DNA of 43,322 bases. It comes from Mnemiopsis leidyi. Lineage: Eukaryota > Ctenophora > Tentaculata > Lobata > Bolinopsidae. Both the position numbers and the translations under genes were made by a program. Location: NCBI GenBank assembly GCA_000226015.1, contig JH153001.1, positions 33,675 through 76,996 of the forward strand, in the 5' to 3' direction. The notes below the pieces were generated by a model that saw nothing but the letters and a program-made list of their open reading frames with translations, was not told where the DNA came from and did no database searches. Positions 23,301 through 34,440 of the stretch are shown one piece after another. The stretch's first letter is position 1; each line of letters starts with the position of its first letter.

Positions 23301-24365
23301 GTACAGTGAAACTGTACAAGGATCACAAATCATCTAATTTTACGATCGTGATATAATGATAGACTCCAGTAGAGATACAGCCTATAGCGCTTGAATAAAC
23401 CATCACTGTTCCTTCTCAGAGAGAATTTCACCTGATAATTTCAATATATTTGCATGATCGCCTGCAATAGGAACTTTATACCAGAGTACTTTGTAACTTT
23501 CTCGATCAGGCATACTCTGCTCAGGCATACTCTGCTCAGGTATGCTGCTCAGGTATGCTGCTCAGGTTTACAATGCTTTACAGCTGAAGTTTTGACCTCT
23601 AGGAAAACCAACGAAAATCCCGCTATCTTCTAATAACGAGAAGTAAGTTTGAGACAGGTCTAAAGAAATAAGTTTCAGACAAGCACAGATCAGAATCCTG
23701 GCTGACGTTAGATCCATATGTCAACTCAGTGTTCACAATGAATATTACACACCCTTGATATCGTAACCGTATCTCAGTTGTGCTTTAGATCTACATGAGA
23801 CTAATTCACGCAGTATGTCTCACAAAAAGCACATGTTTTATCGAACTCCAAAAACGCCTTGCACTTAGTGGATAAAACTTTTTACAGAATCTCCCGAAAA
23901 ACCAAGTGAAAAACCAGTCTATGCAAGTGTCTCAAATAGAGCAGAGCAGCGCTGTGGGGCAGCATGCGTCTATATTCTATTCTATAATATACGGGAAATT
24001 TCGGAATATACATAAAGCAGCATTCTTCCCAGTTCAGTGTCTTAATGTAATGTAATAATATGTATACCCTACAAAACTTCGCCATATTTATCACACGTGG
24101 AATCTTATGAGCCTTAACTAATGGAAAATATGGACATAATTTATGAATCCCATCCAGAAAACATGTTGAGACCTTGAAATGTTGGTTTAAACTTATTCCA
24201 AAATTGACTTAATGACTGAATCAAGGAATTTGGAAATCAAGGTACTTTGAAATATTCCTTTAATTCAACACATTATCGGCCAAACAACGATCACATGGAA
24301 AGGGTGAGATATTTATCAGATAAATTTGTACAGTCCCTCAACTCTGCTGCTCCCATTACACCGAG

Positions 24366-24407
24366 CAGCTGCTCACCTTCCGGGAGTTTTTTCAAAGTGA
24401 GCAGCTG
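24366..24407. repeat. Perfect 11-bp inverted repeat (hairpin)
   Basis: Arms CAGCTGCTCAC (24366-24376) and GTGAGCAGCTG (24397-24407) with a 20-base loop. On the minus strand a short open segment here reads LDLPPDRLQLLTLKKLPEG and meets an AAG|gtgagc donor formed by one arm. Confidence 0.6.
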
Positions 24408-26085
24408 TAAACGATCTGGTGGTAAATCCAGGACATTAGCTTCAAATATAAGATTACAGTAATTTGAGATTAAACGTATAGGAAGAGAGATGGGCCTGAA
24501 ACTTATAAGTTCTCTAAAAGCGATAACTTGGGCTCTCAAAGACTAATCGAGTAGATTCTTAGATTGTACTCGATGGGGAGGAACTCACAAACGATGGTCG
24601 GTGGACCACTGACTTAAATTGCGGGCAAATGGTTCTAGAAGATTACTTGGCTCCATTATACCATAGCTTTTAACCACTACAAAGTAGAGGGAAATTAACA
24701 CACTGTATTTAAAATCTTAATTGTAACAACTTAATGATCCTTAACTTAAGCTTACAAGCAAAATCAGGTACATGGATATTGATACTTAAGTTTATAAACA
24801 CTGAAATTAAACATAATAGGGAGACTCACCAAACCAAATGTATTATCAACTAGTGAAAACTTGTGAGAACTTTTTCAGACGGAACAAGTAGGCAGACGGA
24901 ACACTCTAACGGAACAAGTAGGCAGACGGACACTCTAACGGCAAACGGAACACTCTAACAATTATTCTTGCCTTACTGTCCGAAGGCGCCAATTATATTA
25001 TAACGTATTAGAGCTTCAGACTTCAGATTTGAGGCTTATCAACCGTCAACCGCACCGAAACTTTGGAAAGAAGCATAAACGATGGGAGCATTTCTAAATG
25101 TTTGAACTTCTTAAGTGGAGTTAATTATTTTCAGAATTCAGCACGAGAAAACATAAACTGTGGTATAAACGTTTTAATTCTTTTGTTTACAAAAAGTTAA
25201 GATTTGCTTGAAGAGAAGATTTAGTGAGTCACGTGATAAATGAGAAAAACTGCTTTTCCGAACAATAGGCAATGGAAAAGTTATTTTATGCATGTTGGAG
25301 AAAATAGTAGAAGGTTTGGTTTATGGTAAAAGAGTGAAGCTAAAAAACTTATTTGAGAATAACTAATTTAGTGGTATAAACGATTCCAAATTTTGCATAA
25401 TCGATTCAAAACAAAGTCAGTCAAGTTTTTAGCTGATACTAAATTCAAGATTTTTAAAATAACATGACGTCGGAATAATGAAAATGGGGGACAAAAAAGA
25501 GGACTTCATTCCAAATTCCACTAATTTCGTATTTTAAAGTTTAGTTTAAAATTTGAAAAACAAATTTGCTGCGGGAGTTTGCAAAGTTCGGAGTTGGCGA
25601 CAATTACTGATTACAGCTGTGCAATATTCCGTAAAATACCGACACGTATTCCAAAGTAAGCAGAACTGCAGAGGACAAAAACTGTTATCAACAAAATTTC
25701 AAACGTTCTACTCTGTGGTCCGTACTTACTGCTTAGAGTGACAAATACTATGTCAGGTATGTTCCAGCCTGGCCTTATATACAGTAGGAAGGAACAAGAA
25801 TGAACAAAAACCTGCGGCATGTACTGGTTTGGTATGTCTGATTGGAATGTTTCTTTACAATTAGGTAATTTTGATCCAAGGATTTCATTGAACTTGTTTC
25901 AGCCAAGATTTTTGGTCACCATATATTTAAACTTCAAAGACATGATTCTCTAAATAACCTCAATTCTGAATACAATGGCTAACTCAATTGAGATTTGAGG
26001 AAGCACTTAGCATGATAATGCTAAGTATTCCTCTATGGCAAAATATACTGACAACATCCTGTTTCATCTTTCCCGTCCACAGTGC

Positions 26086-26183
26086 CCTGTTTGTTTGGAC
26101 GATTAAAGAATTAAGATCGTGTTTGAGGGAGTGACCTGTTTGTTTGGACGATTAAAGAATTAAGATCGTGTTTGAGGTAGCTA
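26086..26183 (+). repeat. 49-bp tandem duplication
   Basis: CCTGTTTGTTTGGACGATTA and the following bases through GTTTGAGG occur twice in direct succession, starting at 26086 and 26135. Confidence 0.9.
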
Positions 26184-27272
26184 TAGTCTGTGGCTATTAA
26201 ATGGCGAGAGTTATGGATGAGTAAAAGGATGTTGGTAAAAATCACTAGAAAGTAGGTTGAAACCCGATAGAGTCGACCCAAAGAACAAAATATAATTATC
26301 AAGCATGGCAAAAGGACAGGGACAAACATGTATTCGTGCTCAATATCAAAAAAGAAGAAATAAGCAGATAAGAGGGAAGGCATATAACCTGGGGCAGCGA
26401 TGGTCGTTATTGTAGTACAGATATCGTTACACCAACTATATTAATATAGTAATTATAAATAAATATCACCAAATAAAACAGACGTTTTATAGACAGTGGC
26501 ATTTAATTGGGATCTCAGGATCGCAAATGTTAGAAACATTTCTTTTTACAATTTAATCGCCCTGGTTTGCTGGTATTACACGAAAGGTTATGCAAGAAGT
26601 TTTCTTCAATAAAGCAATAAGCAATTGAAGGAATAAAAAGATCGAGCGCTGATGTAGACTGTAGACTAAATTAGACTTGCAAGTTGCATCCCACAAGTCG
26701 CCCCAGCATTCAGTGTTTCAATTGTTCTCAACTAAACTAGGTCCCAACACTCACATAATTACTGCTGCAGCCATTGATAGGACATGCAAATTAAATATCA
26801 TTTGTCAGAAAATTCTCCATTATAGCATCTCCAACACTAATTATCATCTGGACAATTACTCCTGTAGACCACTCCGGAGCAAAGCTTATATTTCGTTTTG
26901 ATACGAACACGATTAGATAATCAGTGAAGCGAGTCTTTGTATCAGACCTACCATTACTACAGTAAGTGAACTAGTTGAATAGTGCGTCGACCATCTTGAC
27001 CCCTTGCACTCATCTCTAATTTCATGAACATGACATGAAACATTATTAACAGTTATTAGTACAACTCAACAATAAGATTAAATTCATTAACTGTAAAATA
27101 TGTTATTACACCCTTTATTCTAAAGGCAAAATTGACAATTCTGTTCTAAACAACTATAGTAGTTAGATCTAAGTTCTATAGGTCAAAGGAAAAAACCTAG
27201 TCTGTTTGAAACATTGAAACAGAGCCTTTCAAGATTCCAAGTTTGTTTCAAAAGATCAATTGGAGGTCTATA

Positions 27273-27429
27273 GTTCTTCTCGACTTTACAGGTTACAAAT
27301 GAGACAAGGAATAATTTCTCTTTGTCAGAACACTTAAATTATTTATATAAAAGTATTATTGCCCCTCATTAATGTCCCTCCCTCATTATTACCCCTCCCC
27401 CATTTGTCACCTGTAAAGCCGAGAAGAAC
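27273..27429. mobile_element. 157-bp foldback element (MITE-like)
   Basis: GTTCTTCTCGACTTTACAGG at the left (from 27273) pairs with the reverse complement of the right end, where GTTCTTCTCGGCTTTACAGG is read from 27429. The arms extend to about 31 bases with three mismatches. No coding capacity is present. The shape fits a miniature inverted-repeat element; a flanking target-site duplication is not clear. Confidence 0.5.
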
Positions 27430-28689
27430 AAAACTTCAATCAACCTATCATTATTTCAAAATGCTACTGATTAGTAAACTCAATCTCTCAGACCAAGTTC
27501 AAATGAAAAAGTAGCTTGTTTGGATCCCTGGATTACCAACCAGTTACTCAGTCAAGTTTGTACTACAGACCAGTCACTCAGACAACTATCAGACCATCTG
27601 AGTTTTGCATTTCTTAACAAATTGCTGGGATGTCAAAATTTATTCTGAAATTTCTCGACCTCTTCGTGACCACAAGTCTTAAAGTCTATTTTGTTGAGAT
27701 CACAGACGTTTTATCACATTCTATTATCCAATAATGCTCTTACTGAAAATATTCTGAGTATTTAATCTTTTTCACACAATATCTTTGATATTGTACTACC
27801 ATCATAAACAATTAATAAGACCATTCTTTAATTACTTGCTCTTTCGATTCACCAAACTAATGATACGGAGATTGAAGACCAGTGTGATTCAGACCATTAA
27901 TAACTAAAGGTATGAGCGGAAAAAAGGCAGCGTCACGGAGATTAAAAAACGTCGGCAGACTAAAAAATTCATGAAATCTATCGCAAATGACACCGCCGTC
28001 AATCAAAGGGAACAATCTAGAACATGAACCAAAGTCAAAATACCAAGAAGCGGCACGGAAATGAGCTAGAAATGCTCACCAAGCTATCACCTAATCAGTT
28101 ATCATTTTCATTTTACATGCATTACTTTCTGCTGGTAATACGAGGTCTCTTCCTTATAAGTTCGCTACACGGCTCTCTCTCTCTTCGGTCTCCTCCAGAC
28201 AAAAGTTCGACACTCACACTAGTCACTAGCAGAGCTTCAAACTCTGACTATATATGGAGGAGAAAGTACAGAAACAGAACCTGAAGCTCTGCACTAGCAG
28301 TGTTACTCCGCAGACTAGAGTGTAGTACTAGCTAGCATGTTCAAGCGCTGGAATTGTTTTCAATTTCATAATAAGAGCGAGGACAATGAAATTGTGACCT
28401 TAACTATGAAACAATTCCGTTAAACAGTTTACGCTTTGCCGAATGTTCAAAATTACCCCAGATAAACGAAACGTTCAACCTGTTCCACAGCTCAGCAAGA
28501 AGAAATATAAGCTAGACAAAATAAAACAAAGTGCCGTGTAGTGACAAAGGCCTGATTGGAGGAAATGTATGTTTTTAGATTCCCAAGTTAATCGCCAAAC
28601 TGTAAAGTTAAACTCCTGGTTTAACATTCCCAACCCTCAAGTCAGGTCTGAGGTGTGTTTAACCTTGAAGTTGGAATGTTTCTCAACTC

Positions 28690-28993
28690 TTCAGTAATAA
28701 CTCAGTAGTAACTCAGTAGTAACTCAGTAGTAACTCAGTAGTAACTCAGTGGTAACTCAGTAATAACTCAGTAGTAACTCAGTAGTAACTCAGTAGTAAC
28801 TCAGTAGTAACTCAGTGTAACTCAGTAATAACTCAGTAGTAACTCAGTAGTAACTCAGTAGTAACTCAGTAGTAACTCAGTGGTAACTCAGTAATAACTC
28901 AGTAGCAACTCAGTAGTAACTCAGTAGTAACTCAGTAATAATTCAGTAGTAACTCAGTAATAACTCAGTAATAACTCAGTAGTAACTCAGTAA
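28690..28993 (+). repeat. 11-bp tandem array (TAACTCAGTAG)
   Basis: About 27 copies of TAACTCAGTAG with variants TAACTCAGTAA, TAACTCAGTGG and TAATTCAGTAG, and one 10-bp copy. It has minisatellite-like structure and no spacers. Confidence 0.95.
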
Positions 28994-29039
28994 ACGCAGC
29001 TGGGCACACAAAACTTGTCCCACCTACAAACCCTGATAT

Positions 29040-29328
29040 AAGAATATTTATCCCTGATCTAATGCAAGATGAAGCGCAGCAATGCGACCAGGAGCTTCAT
29101 GCCTGCATGTGTGCAGAGTAGTAGTAGTAGCAGAGTGACAGTACTAATTAAAGAAACAACACAGTTCTGGGGGAGCACGTCCTGTATTGGCACACAGTCG
29201 GAGCTTGGAGGAAGCACTGGTGGTGCCAAGTGATCCAGGGTCTTATCATGCCAGATGAGCCACTTGTACGACCTAGTCCGGAGTTGTCTGTGATAGCTAA
29301 CCACTCAGCCATACAAGCGAGCTTGAGA
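29040..29328 (-). other. Possible tRNA-derived SINE fragment
   Basis: Read on the minus strand, TGGCTGAGTGGTTAG (near 29298-29312) matches a Pol III A-box from a tRNA D arm. No good B-box follows at the usual distance, only GGTCGTACAAG. An 81-codon frame (29059-29304) ends in hydrophobic LLLLLL and may be chance. Classification is tentative. Confidence 0.25.
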
Positions 29329-29332
29329 TGAG

Positions 29333-29480
29333 CTGATTTCCGGTACGATGGGGAAGCCTCTCAACCTACCCCCGATATCAGGAACCCGTACAACAACCCC
29401 AAGTTTCACATTCGCGTCCCGGTGTTTAGCTGTGGAAGTAGGGGTGAACCGTGCTCTGCAGATCTGATCGTCACATTAAA
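29333..29480 (+). CDS. Isolated exon-like segment resembling an integrin alpha ectodomain
   Basis: A GC-richer open segment in AT-rich surroundings reads DFRYDGEASQPTPDIRNPYN, then HIRVPVFSCGSRGEPCSADL and IVTLN. The CG..(x)..C..DL pattern preceded by beta-strand-like sequence resembles the segment of integrin alpha chains that reads like DCGxDNxCxxDL between extracellular domains; this is recollection of a family pattern, not an alignment. A weak acceptor (atgag, cut before 29333) and a weak donor (AAAC|gtagtt, after 29480) bound it. The frame stays open to about 29600 without a donor. No neighbouring integrin exons were found, so it is either a relic, a retained exon of a dispersed gene, or chance. 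Confidence 0.35.
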
Positions 29481-29896
29481 CGTAGTTAAACAGGAGTTTT
29501 ACCTATCGATTATGGTCAGATTTATCTTCTTTCAAATGCAGGCTTTAATTAACCGTGAAGTTGTCCGGGCAACACATTCCCGACACTGCTTTACTTAGAC
29601 GCAATCTTTATTAGTGCTTATAATCTTATACCAGTCTGTTCTATTGTACACGAACAATGGGTCAAGAATAGGACAAGAGAAGCAATTTAGACAACGAATA
29701 CGTCATACGACATAATCTAACAGTGCTAGATTGAAGTTGATACGGCGAGATTTGAACAGATTTATTGACAGGGTTATGATGTTCACCGCCACGGTTGAGG
29801 ACACATTATAATAAAGAATATGATGGGATATGTCTGGATACAATTGCAAATAATCAATATAATCCCATGTCTAGTTTTTACTTGTCAAACACAAAG

Positions 29897-29947
29897 TCAC
29901 GTGCTGATGTATCGTTTATCAACCTTGGCTCCGAAGTCACGTGCTAT
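29897..29947. promoter_or_regulatory. Pair of CACGTG E-box sites
   Basis: AGTCACGTGCT occurs at 29897-29907 and again at 29937-29947, 40 bases apart, each with identical flanks. These match the bHLH E-box core. No nearby gene start is assigned. Confidence 0.3.
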
Positions 29948-30398
29948 ACAAAGCATGCTGTCTACGTATGCGGCCATGTGGGGAGCGTTATATACTGGGA
30001 TCTAGGTAACCGGTACACTGTTAAATTTAATTATCGGCAATACAACAACTTATTATCTAGGATTAGCAGTCAATTTTTTTTGGTTCATCACCTGAAATAA
30101 TTATCGGTTTTAAAATATTATTATGGGGCTGGATACCCTTATAAATTATAAATACTAATTGATGGCATCAACTTTTTGCTTTCTGTAACAAACGTTTCAC
30201 AAATTACATAACTTATTAGTTTACCAAAATATCGACGCAGCATACTAGGCACACAAGCACATCTTCTCAAAAAAACAGTAAAACAAACTTAAAACTCTCC
30301 CAAACAATATCTTGTGTATCCTATGTGTCATGAGTGTCATGCTGGCTCTATGCAGAGTCAGAAATCAAGTAAAACATGTGATTTGATCTCTCAAGTTA

Positions 30399-30601
30399 TC
30401 CTGCCTGTATAATCCTGCCTGTATAATCCTGCCTGTATAATCCTGGCTGTATAATCCTGCCTGTATTATCCTGCCTGTATAATCCTGCCTGTATAATCCT
30501 GCCTGTATTATCCTGCCTGTATAATCCTGCCTGTATAATCCTGCCTGTATAATCCTGCCTGTATTATCCTGCCTGTATAATCCTGCCTGTATAATCCTGC
30601 T
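30399..30601 (+). repeat. 14-bp tandem array (TCCTGCCTGTATAA)
   Basis: About 14 copies of TCCTGCCTGTATAA, some with TATTA in place of TATAA and one with GGC in place of GCC. Confidence 0.95.
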
Positions 30602-30744
30602 TGTTGGCTAATGGCTATGTAACATCCACATTCCGCACAAAGCTATAACCTCTTTAAGGGGGAATCTAGACAAGTTGACTGTACAGGAACCTAAAGCTGT
30701 ATGTTCGACTGTTCAACATACTGTTAAGCTATTACCTCTTCAAG

Positions 30745-31386
30745 AGGCTGTATAGTGTATAGTGTATACTGTATACTGTAAAGTGTATACTGTAAAGTGT
30801 ATAGTGTATAGTGTATAGTGTATAGTGTATAGTGAATACTGTATAGTGTATAGTGTATAGTGTATAGTGTANNNNNNNNNNNTACTGTAAAGTGTATACT
30901 GTAAGTGTATAGTGTATAGTGTATAGTGTATAGTGTATAGTGAATACTGTATAGTGTATAGTGTATAGTGTATAGTGTAAAGTGTATAGTGTATGGTGTA
31001 TAGTGTATAGTGTAAAGTGTATAGTGTATGGTGTATAGTGTAAAGTGTATAGTGTAAAGTGTAAAGTGTATGGTGTATAGTGTATGGTGTATAGTGTAAA
31101 GTGTAAAGTGTAAAGTGTAAAGTGTATAATGTATAGTGTATAGTGTATAGTGTATAGTGTATAGTGTAAAGTGTATAGTGTATGGTGTATAGTGTATAGT
31201 GTAAAGTGTATAGTGTATGGTGTATAGTGTAAAGTGTATAGTGTAAAGTGTATAGTGTATAGTGGATACTGTATAGTGTAAAGTGTATAGTGAATACTGT
31301 ATAGTGTATAGTGTATAGTGTAAAGTGTATAGTGTATGGTGTATAGTGTAAAGTGTATAGTGTATAGTGTATATTGTATGTTCGAG
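30745..31386 (+). repeat. 7-bp satellite array (TATAGTG) with an assembly gap
   Basis: About 640 bp of GTATAGTGTATAGTG with AAAGTG, TGGTG and TACTG variants. A run of N (30872-30882) marks unresolved sequence, so the true array length is unknown. A 226-codon minus-strand frame of repeating Tyr-Thr-Leu-Tyr-Thr-Ile-His is a by-product of the heptamer. Confidence 0.95.
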
Positions 31387-31701
31387 ACTATGTAATATTC
31401 ATCATACAGCACTTGATATAGTATTAAAAACTTGATCCTTTAAAATCTAAGCTTGTTGAGGCGATATCGTTTGGGAATCTGAGCTATAAAAATTGTGTGT
31501 ACCCTGTATCTGTGTGGGAATTGCATGTTCATGCGATTTGCGTGCATATGTCGGTAGACTTTAAAACCCATATATTCATCACAACAGTTGAGTTCTGCAG
31601 TAAGGACAGAAGCCACGTGAAGGCCATCAAGCAGCAACACAAACACGTGACAAGCCACTGCATTGACGCAACCACATTGTTATCGCCCGACACACTTAGG
31701 T

Positions 31702-31710
31702 TATATATTT
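31702..31710 (+). promoter_or_regulatory. Possible TATA box upstream of the small secreted ORF
   Basis: TATATATTT about 30-40 bases 5' of the ATG at 31742. CACGTG sites occur further up, at about 31614 and 31646. The placement would allow only a very short 5' UTR. Confidence 0.25.
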
Positions 31711-31741
31711 GACACGGGGTACGACTCAACCCAATTTTCTA

Positions 31742-31891
31742 ATGAACTATTTCTTAGTTATCTGCTTGTCGATCATGGGGGTTCTGATAGCGACTTCCCA
31801 AGGTCAGTCACGAGCGCCCAAAAGTCCTGTCTCTTGCTTCAGTTTTTGTTCTAAACACGACTATCAATTTATCCTTAAGTTGAATCGATGA
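31742..31891 (+). CDS. Candidate small secreted peptide or signal-peptide exon
   Basis: From the ATG at 31742 the frame reads MNYFLVICLSIMGVLIATSQ, a good signal-peptide profile (short n-region, hydrophobic core, small polar residues at the end), then a short tail with CFSFC and a stop at 31889-31891: 49 residues. A donor-like CCCAAG|gtcagt falls right after the signal segment, so this may be the first exon of a spliced secreted protein whose other exons I could not identify. No family is recognised. Short hydrophobic frames also arise by chance. Confidence 0.3.
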   Translation: MNYFLVICLSIMGVLIATSQGQSRAPKSPVSCFSFCSKHDYQFILKLNR

Positions 31892-33276
31892 ACTTTTAGA
31901 CTATTAACTTTAAAAAAGCAACAACAATCTATCTTACATAACAGATCAAGGCTTACTTTTTGTGACCCAACGGTTTCAGTATACTCATTATACTCAATTT
32001 TATTCTAGCTTAAGATGTCGTTTGAACGAACAAAATTTTTATATAATAAAATCCATTAATTATAACATTACAAGATACCCGTGGAGCTGAGAGACACTTC
32101 TGTAAATGTCGAGAAAGGGAGAGAAAGGAGGTAGAGGTAGAGGGAAGAGATAAATAGGAGTATTATTATGGAACACTGGAACAGTGTGTAAGGAATGTCA
32201 AGCAATCAAGCTATTGCACATCGATTTGCGAGCGTCACTTAATTCATGTAATCCATGACTGGCGACTGCCAACTTGAGGCACGGGAAAAATATATTTTAT
32301 CTCGGCTATTATTGCCATCATAAACAAGCCAAGGCCGGTGGTATGGTGGATTATCTGCAGAACTCCACCTTAGATCTTTGCTATTTTTATAATACCACAA
32401 AGAAACAGGAGTCAATGCTAGAGGGTTGGAATTTGGATAACGAACAGCTTGAAACTACCGATAGAGGGTTTAACCGGTGATCAACAGCCAAGATAATTCT
32501 CCTAATTCATTCAGATATGATTCAAAATCTAGTGTTGAAAATAGTTGATATAAGTAATGCCACACCACGGTGGTGTGACGACAATAAGCGAGCTGGTCCA
32601 AATAAATTCTAGACCGTTTACAAAAACTAATTCGGCACCGAAACTTTCATACCAAGTCAAAATTATTCAAGACATCAAAAGGGCTGCCAGAAAATTATAC
32701 AAAGACCGTTGCACCGTTTAATTCGCAACAGCGTCGGCCGTAGTGCCATATGTTTTATTGATGGTAAATTATGATGTTATGTTGTTCTAAACTACTGTAG
32801 GTCATTTTCGATAAGTTTTACCCACTACAGAAATTTGTTCTGATCATTGCAATCAGTAATTATCTGTGAGTCAGAGTGTAGTCACAGTTTTGATGCAGTT
32901 TTAAATTCAATTCAGAAAAGCAAAAAGGAACCAAAATTATGATTTTCGCTTATCAATTTAACAAGCAGTCTTGGAGTCTTGGGGTAAATATTTGTACATA
33001 ATTGTAAGCAATTACAAATTACAAAAGTTAATGAAAATTCGACCTTATTTCGGATGTTTATTTAAAATATGATTGTATGAAGGATAATTCAATTTTAAGC
33101 AATCGTGCCTCATGCACATAACAACTTGTTGATCTTTTTCGGAAATCTTAATCGAAAATTCGCATTAGATTTTAAAATTCAGATAAGGAGTATGTCGTCA
33201 AGAATCGTCATTGATTTCTGTCGGGCGAGAGCCCAAGTTTATGAAGAGACCTTCTGCTTAAATCATATTTATATCT
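31892..33276. other. Non-coding stretch
   Basis: No supported gene or clear repeat. The 68-codon frame at 32274-32480 has no recognisable content. Confidence 0.45.
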
Positions 33277-33790
33277 GAATACCTCCAAATGTTATCAAGA
33301 TATGATCTCACCAGACATAGGACTATCAGACAGAGTGTACAGATCCCACTCTGAATACCACCAAATGTTATCAAGATATGATCTCACCAGACATAGGACT
33401 ATCAGACAGAGTGTACAGATCCCACTCTGAATACCACCAAATGTTATCAAGATATGATCTCACCAGACATAGGACTATCCCACTCTGAATACCACCAAAT
33501 GTTATCAAGATATGATCTCACCAGACATAGGACTATCAGACAGAGTGTACAGATCCCACTCTGAATACCACCAAATGTTATCAAGATATGATTTCCCCAG
33601 GTTAAGGACTATCAGACAGAGTGTACAGATCCCACTCTGAATACCACCAAATGTTATCAAGATATGATCTCACCAGACATAGGACTATCAGACAGAGTGT
33701 ACAGATCCCACTCTGAATACCACCAAATGTTATCAAGATATGATCTCACCAGACATAGGACTATCAGACAGAGTGTACAGATCCCACTCC
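33277..33790 (+). repeat. 76-bp satellite, seven copies
   Basis: The unit starts GAATACCACCAAATGTTATC and ends GTACAGATCCCACTCT. Copies start at 33277, 33353, 33429, 33487, 33563, 33639 and 33715. The third is shortened to 58 bp by loss of the AGACAGAGTGTACAGAT part; the fifth differs in the middle (TTCCCCAGGTTAAGG). Confidence 0.95.
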
Positions 33791-34284
33791 CAGCACGGAC
33801 GCTCTAGATCAGGTCAATGATTTCAGGATGCAGTGCGTCCTGACATCATAGACTGATCCCAACTATTTATATAAAGCAGGAGAATGAGTATGAGTAAGAG
33901 TAAGAACTATAGTAGGAGTAAGACTAAGAGTAGAATAGTAACACTTCTAATATATGGTCGCGTGAGAGTGTGATCAGTGTAGAATCAAGAACAGAGGACT
34001 ACAGGAGGCAAGTTTACAACCGTTTAGTTGAGGTCTCGTCTCGGTAATATCTCACTTCCACATATATCAGGGTAAATTTTTGGTCGACTTGCGCGAATCT
34101 CTTTGTTAACAATAAGTTTTTGAATTTGTTCCATTCAAAGTTCGTGTGCTTTCTGTGTATAAGACTAAGACTGCCATTAACCATTTCGATTACACACGAT
34201 TGTCAACTCATCGAGAGAAAAAAAATAATCAATCGACATGATTAATCCATTTGAGCAACCTTCACTTTTACTATGGTACACGTG

Positions 34285-34440
34285 GACTCTACCGCGATAC
34301 CGACTAAACCGCGACAATAAACTTCCCGCTGATTCTAATTCTCATTCTAATTCTATATTGTAATCATGTTCTGTCGCGGATCAGTCCGCTACTTTGACTC
34401 TTCCGCGACATAGACTGAACCGCGACAAAGTTAGCTTAAA
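34285..34440. repeat. Duplicated CCGCGAC block with an inverted copy
   Basis: GACTCTACCGCGATACCGAC followed by TAAACCGCGACAA recurs as GACTCTTCCGCGACATAGAC followed by TGAACCGCGACAA about 113 bases later. TGTCGCGG lies between them in inverse orientation. CCGCGA is unusual in this AT-rich DNA. Possibly a degraded element. Confidence 0.55.

Larger units (their letters stand above)
21193..28680. other. Gene-poor stretch upstream of R3
   Basis: No complete gene is visible over about 7.5 kb. It holds the presumed R3 promoter, a GTGCGTAACGAA-type 12-bp repeat (23235-23300), a duplicated AACAAGTAGGCAGACGGA block (24884-24963), a hairpin at 24366-24407, a 49-bp tandem duplication (26086-26183) and a 157-bp foldback (27273-27429). 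The longest frames (82-90 codons) have no recognised domains. Confidence 0.5.

Noticed and set aside
28690-28993. Possible telomere-like or centromeric array
   Set aside because: The 11-bp TAACTCAGTAG unit is not a known telomere repeat and is only 0.3 kb long; it is treated as a minisatellite.
30732-31412. 226-codon open frame on the minus strand
   Set aside because: It is a translation of the 7-bp satellite (repeating Tyr-Thr-Leu-Tyr-Thr-Ile-His) and spans an N gap.
33277-33790. Regular repeats that might suggest a CRISPR array
   Set aside because: The 76-bp units are directly adjacent with no unique spacers, and the genome is animal.
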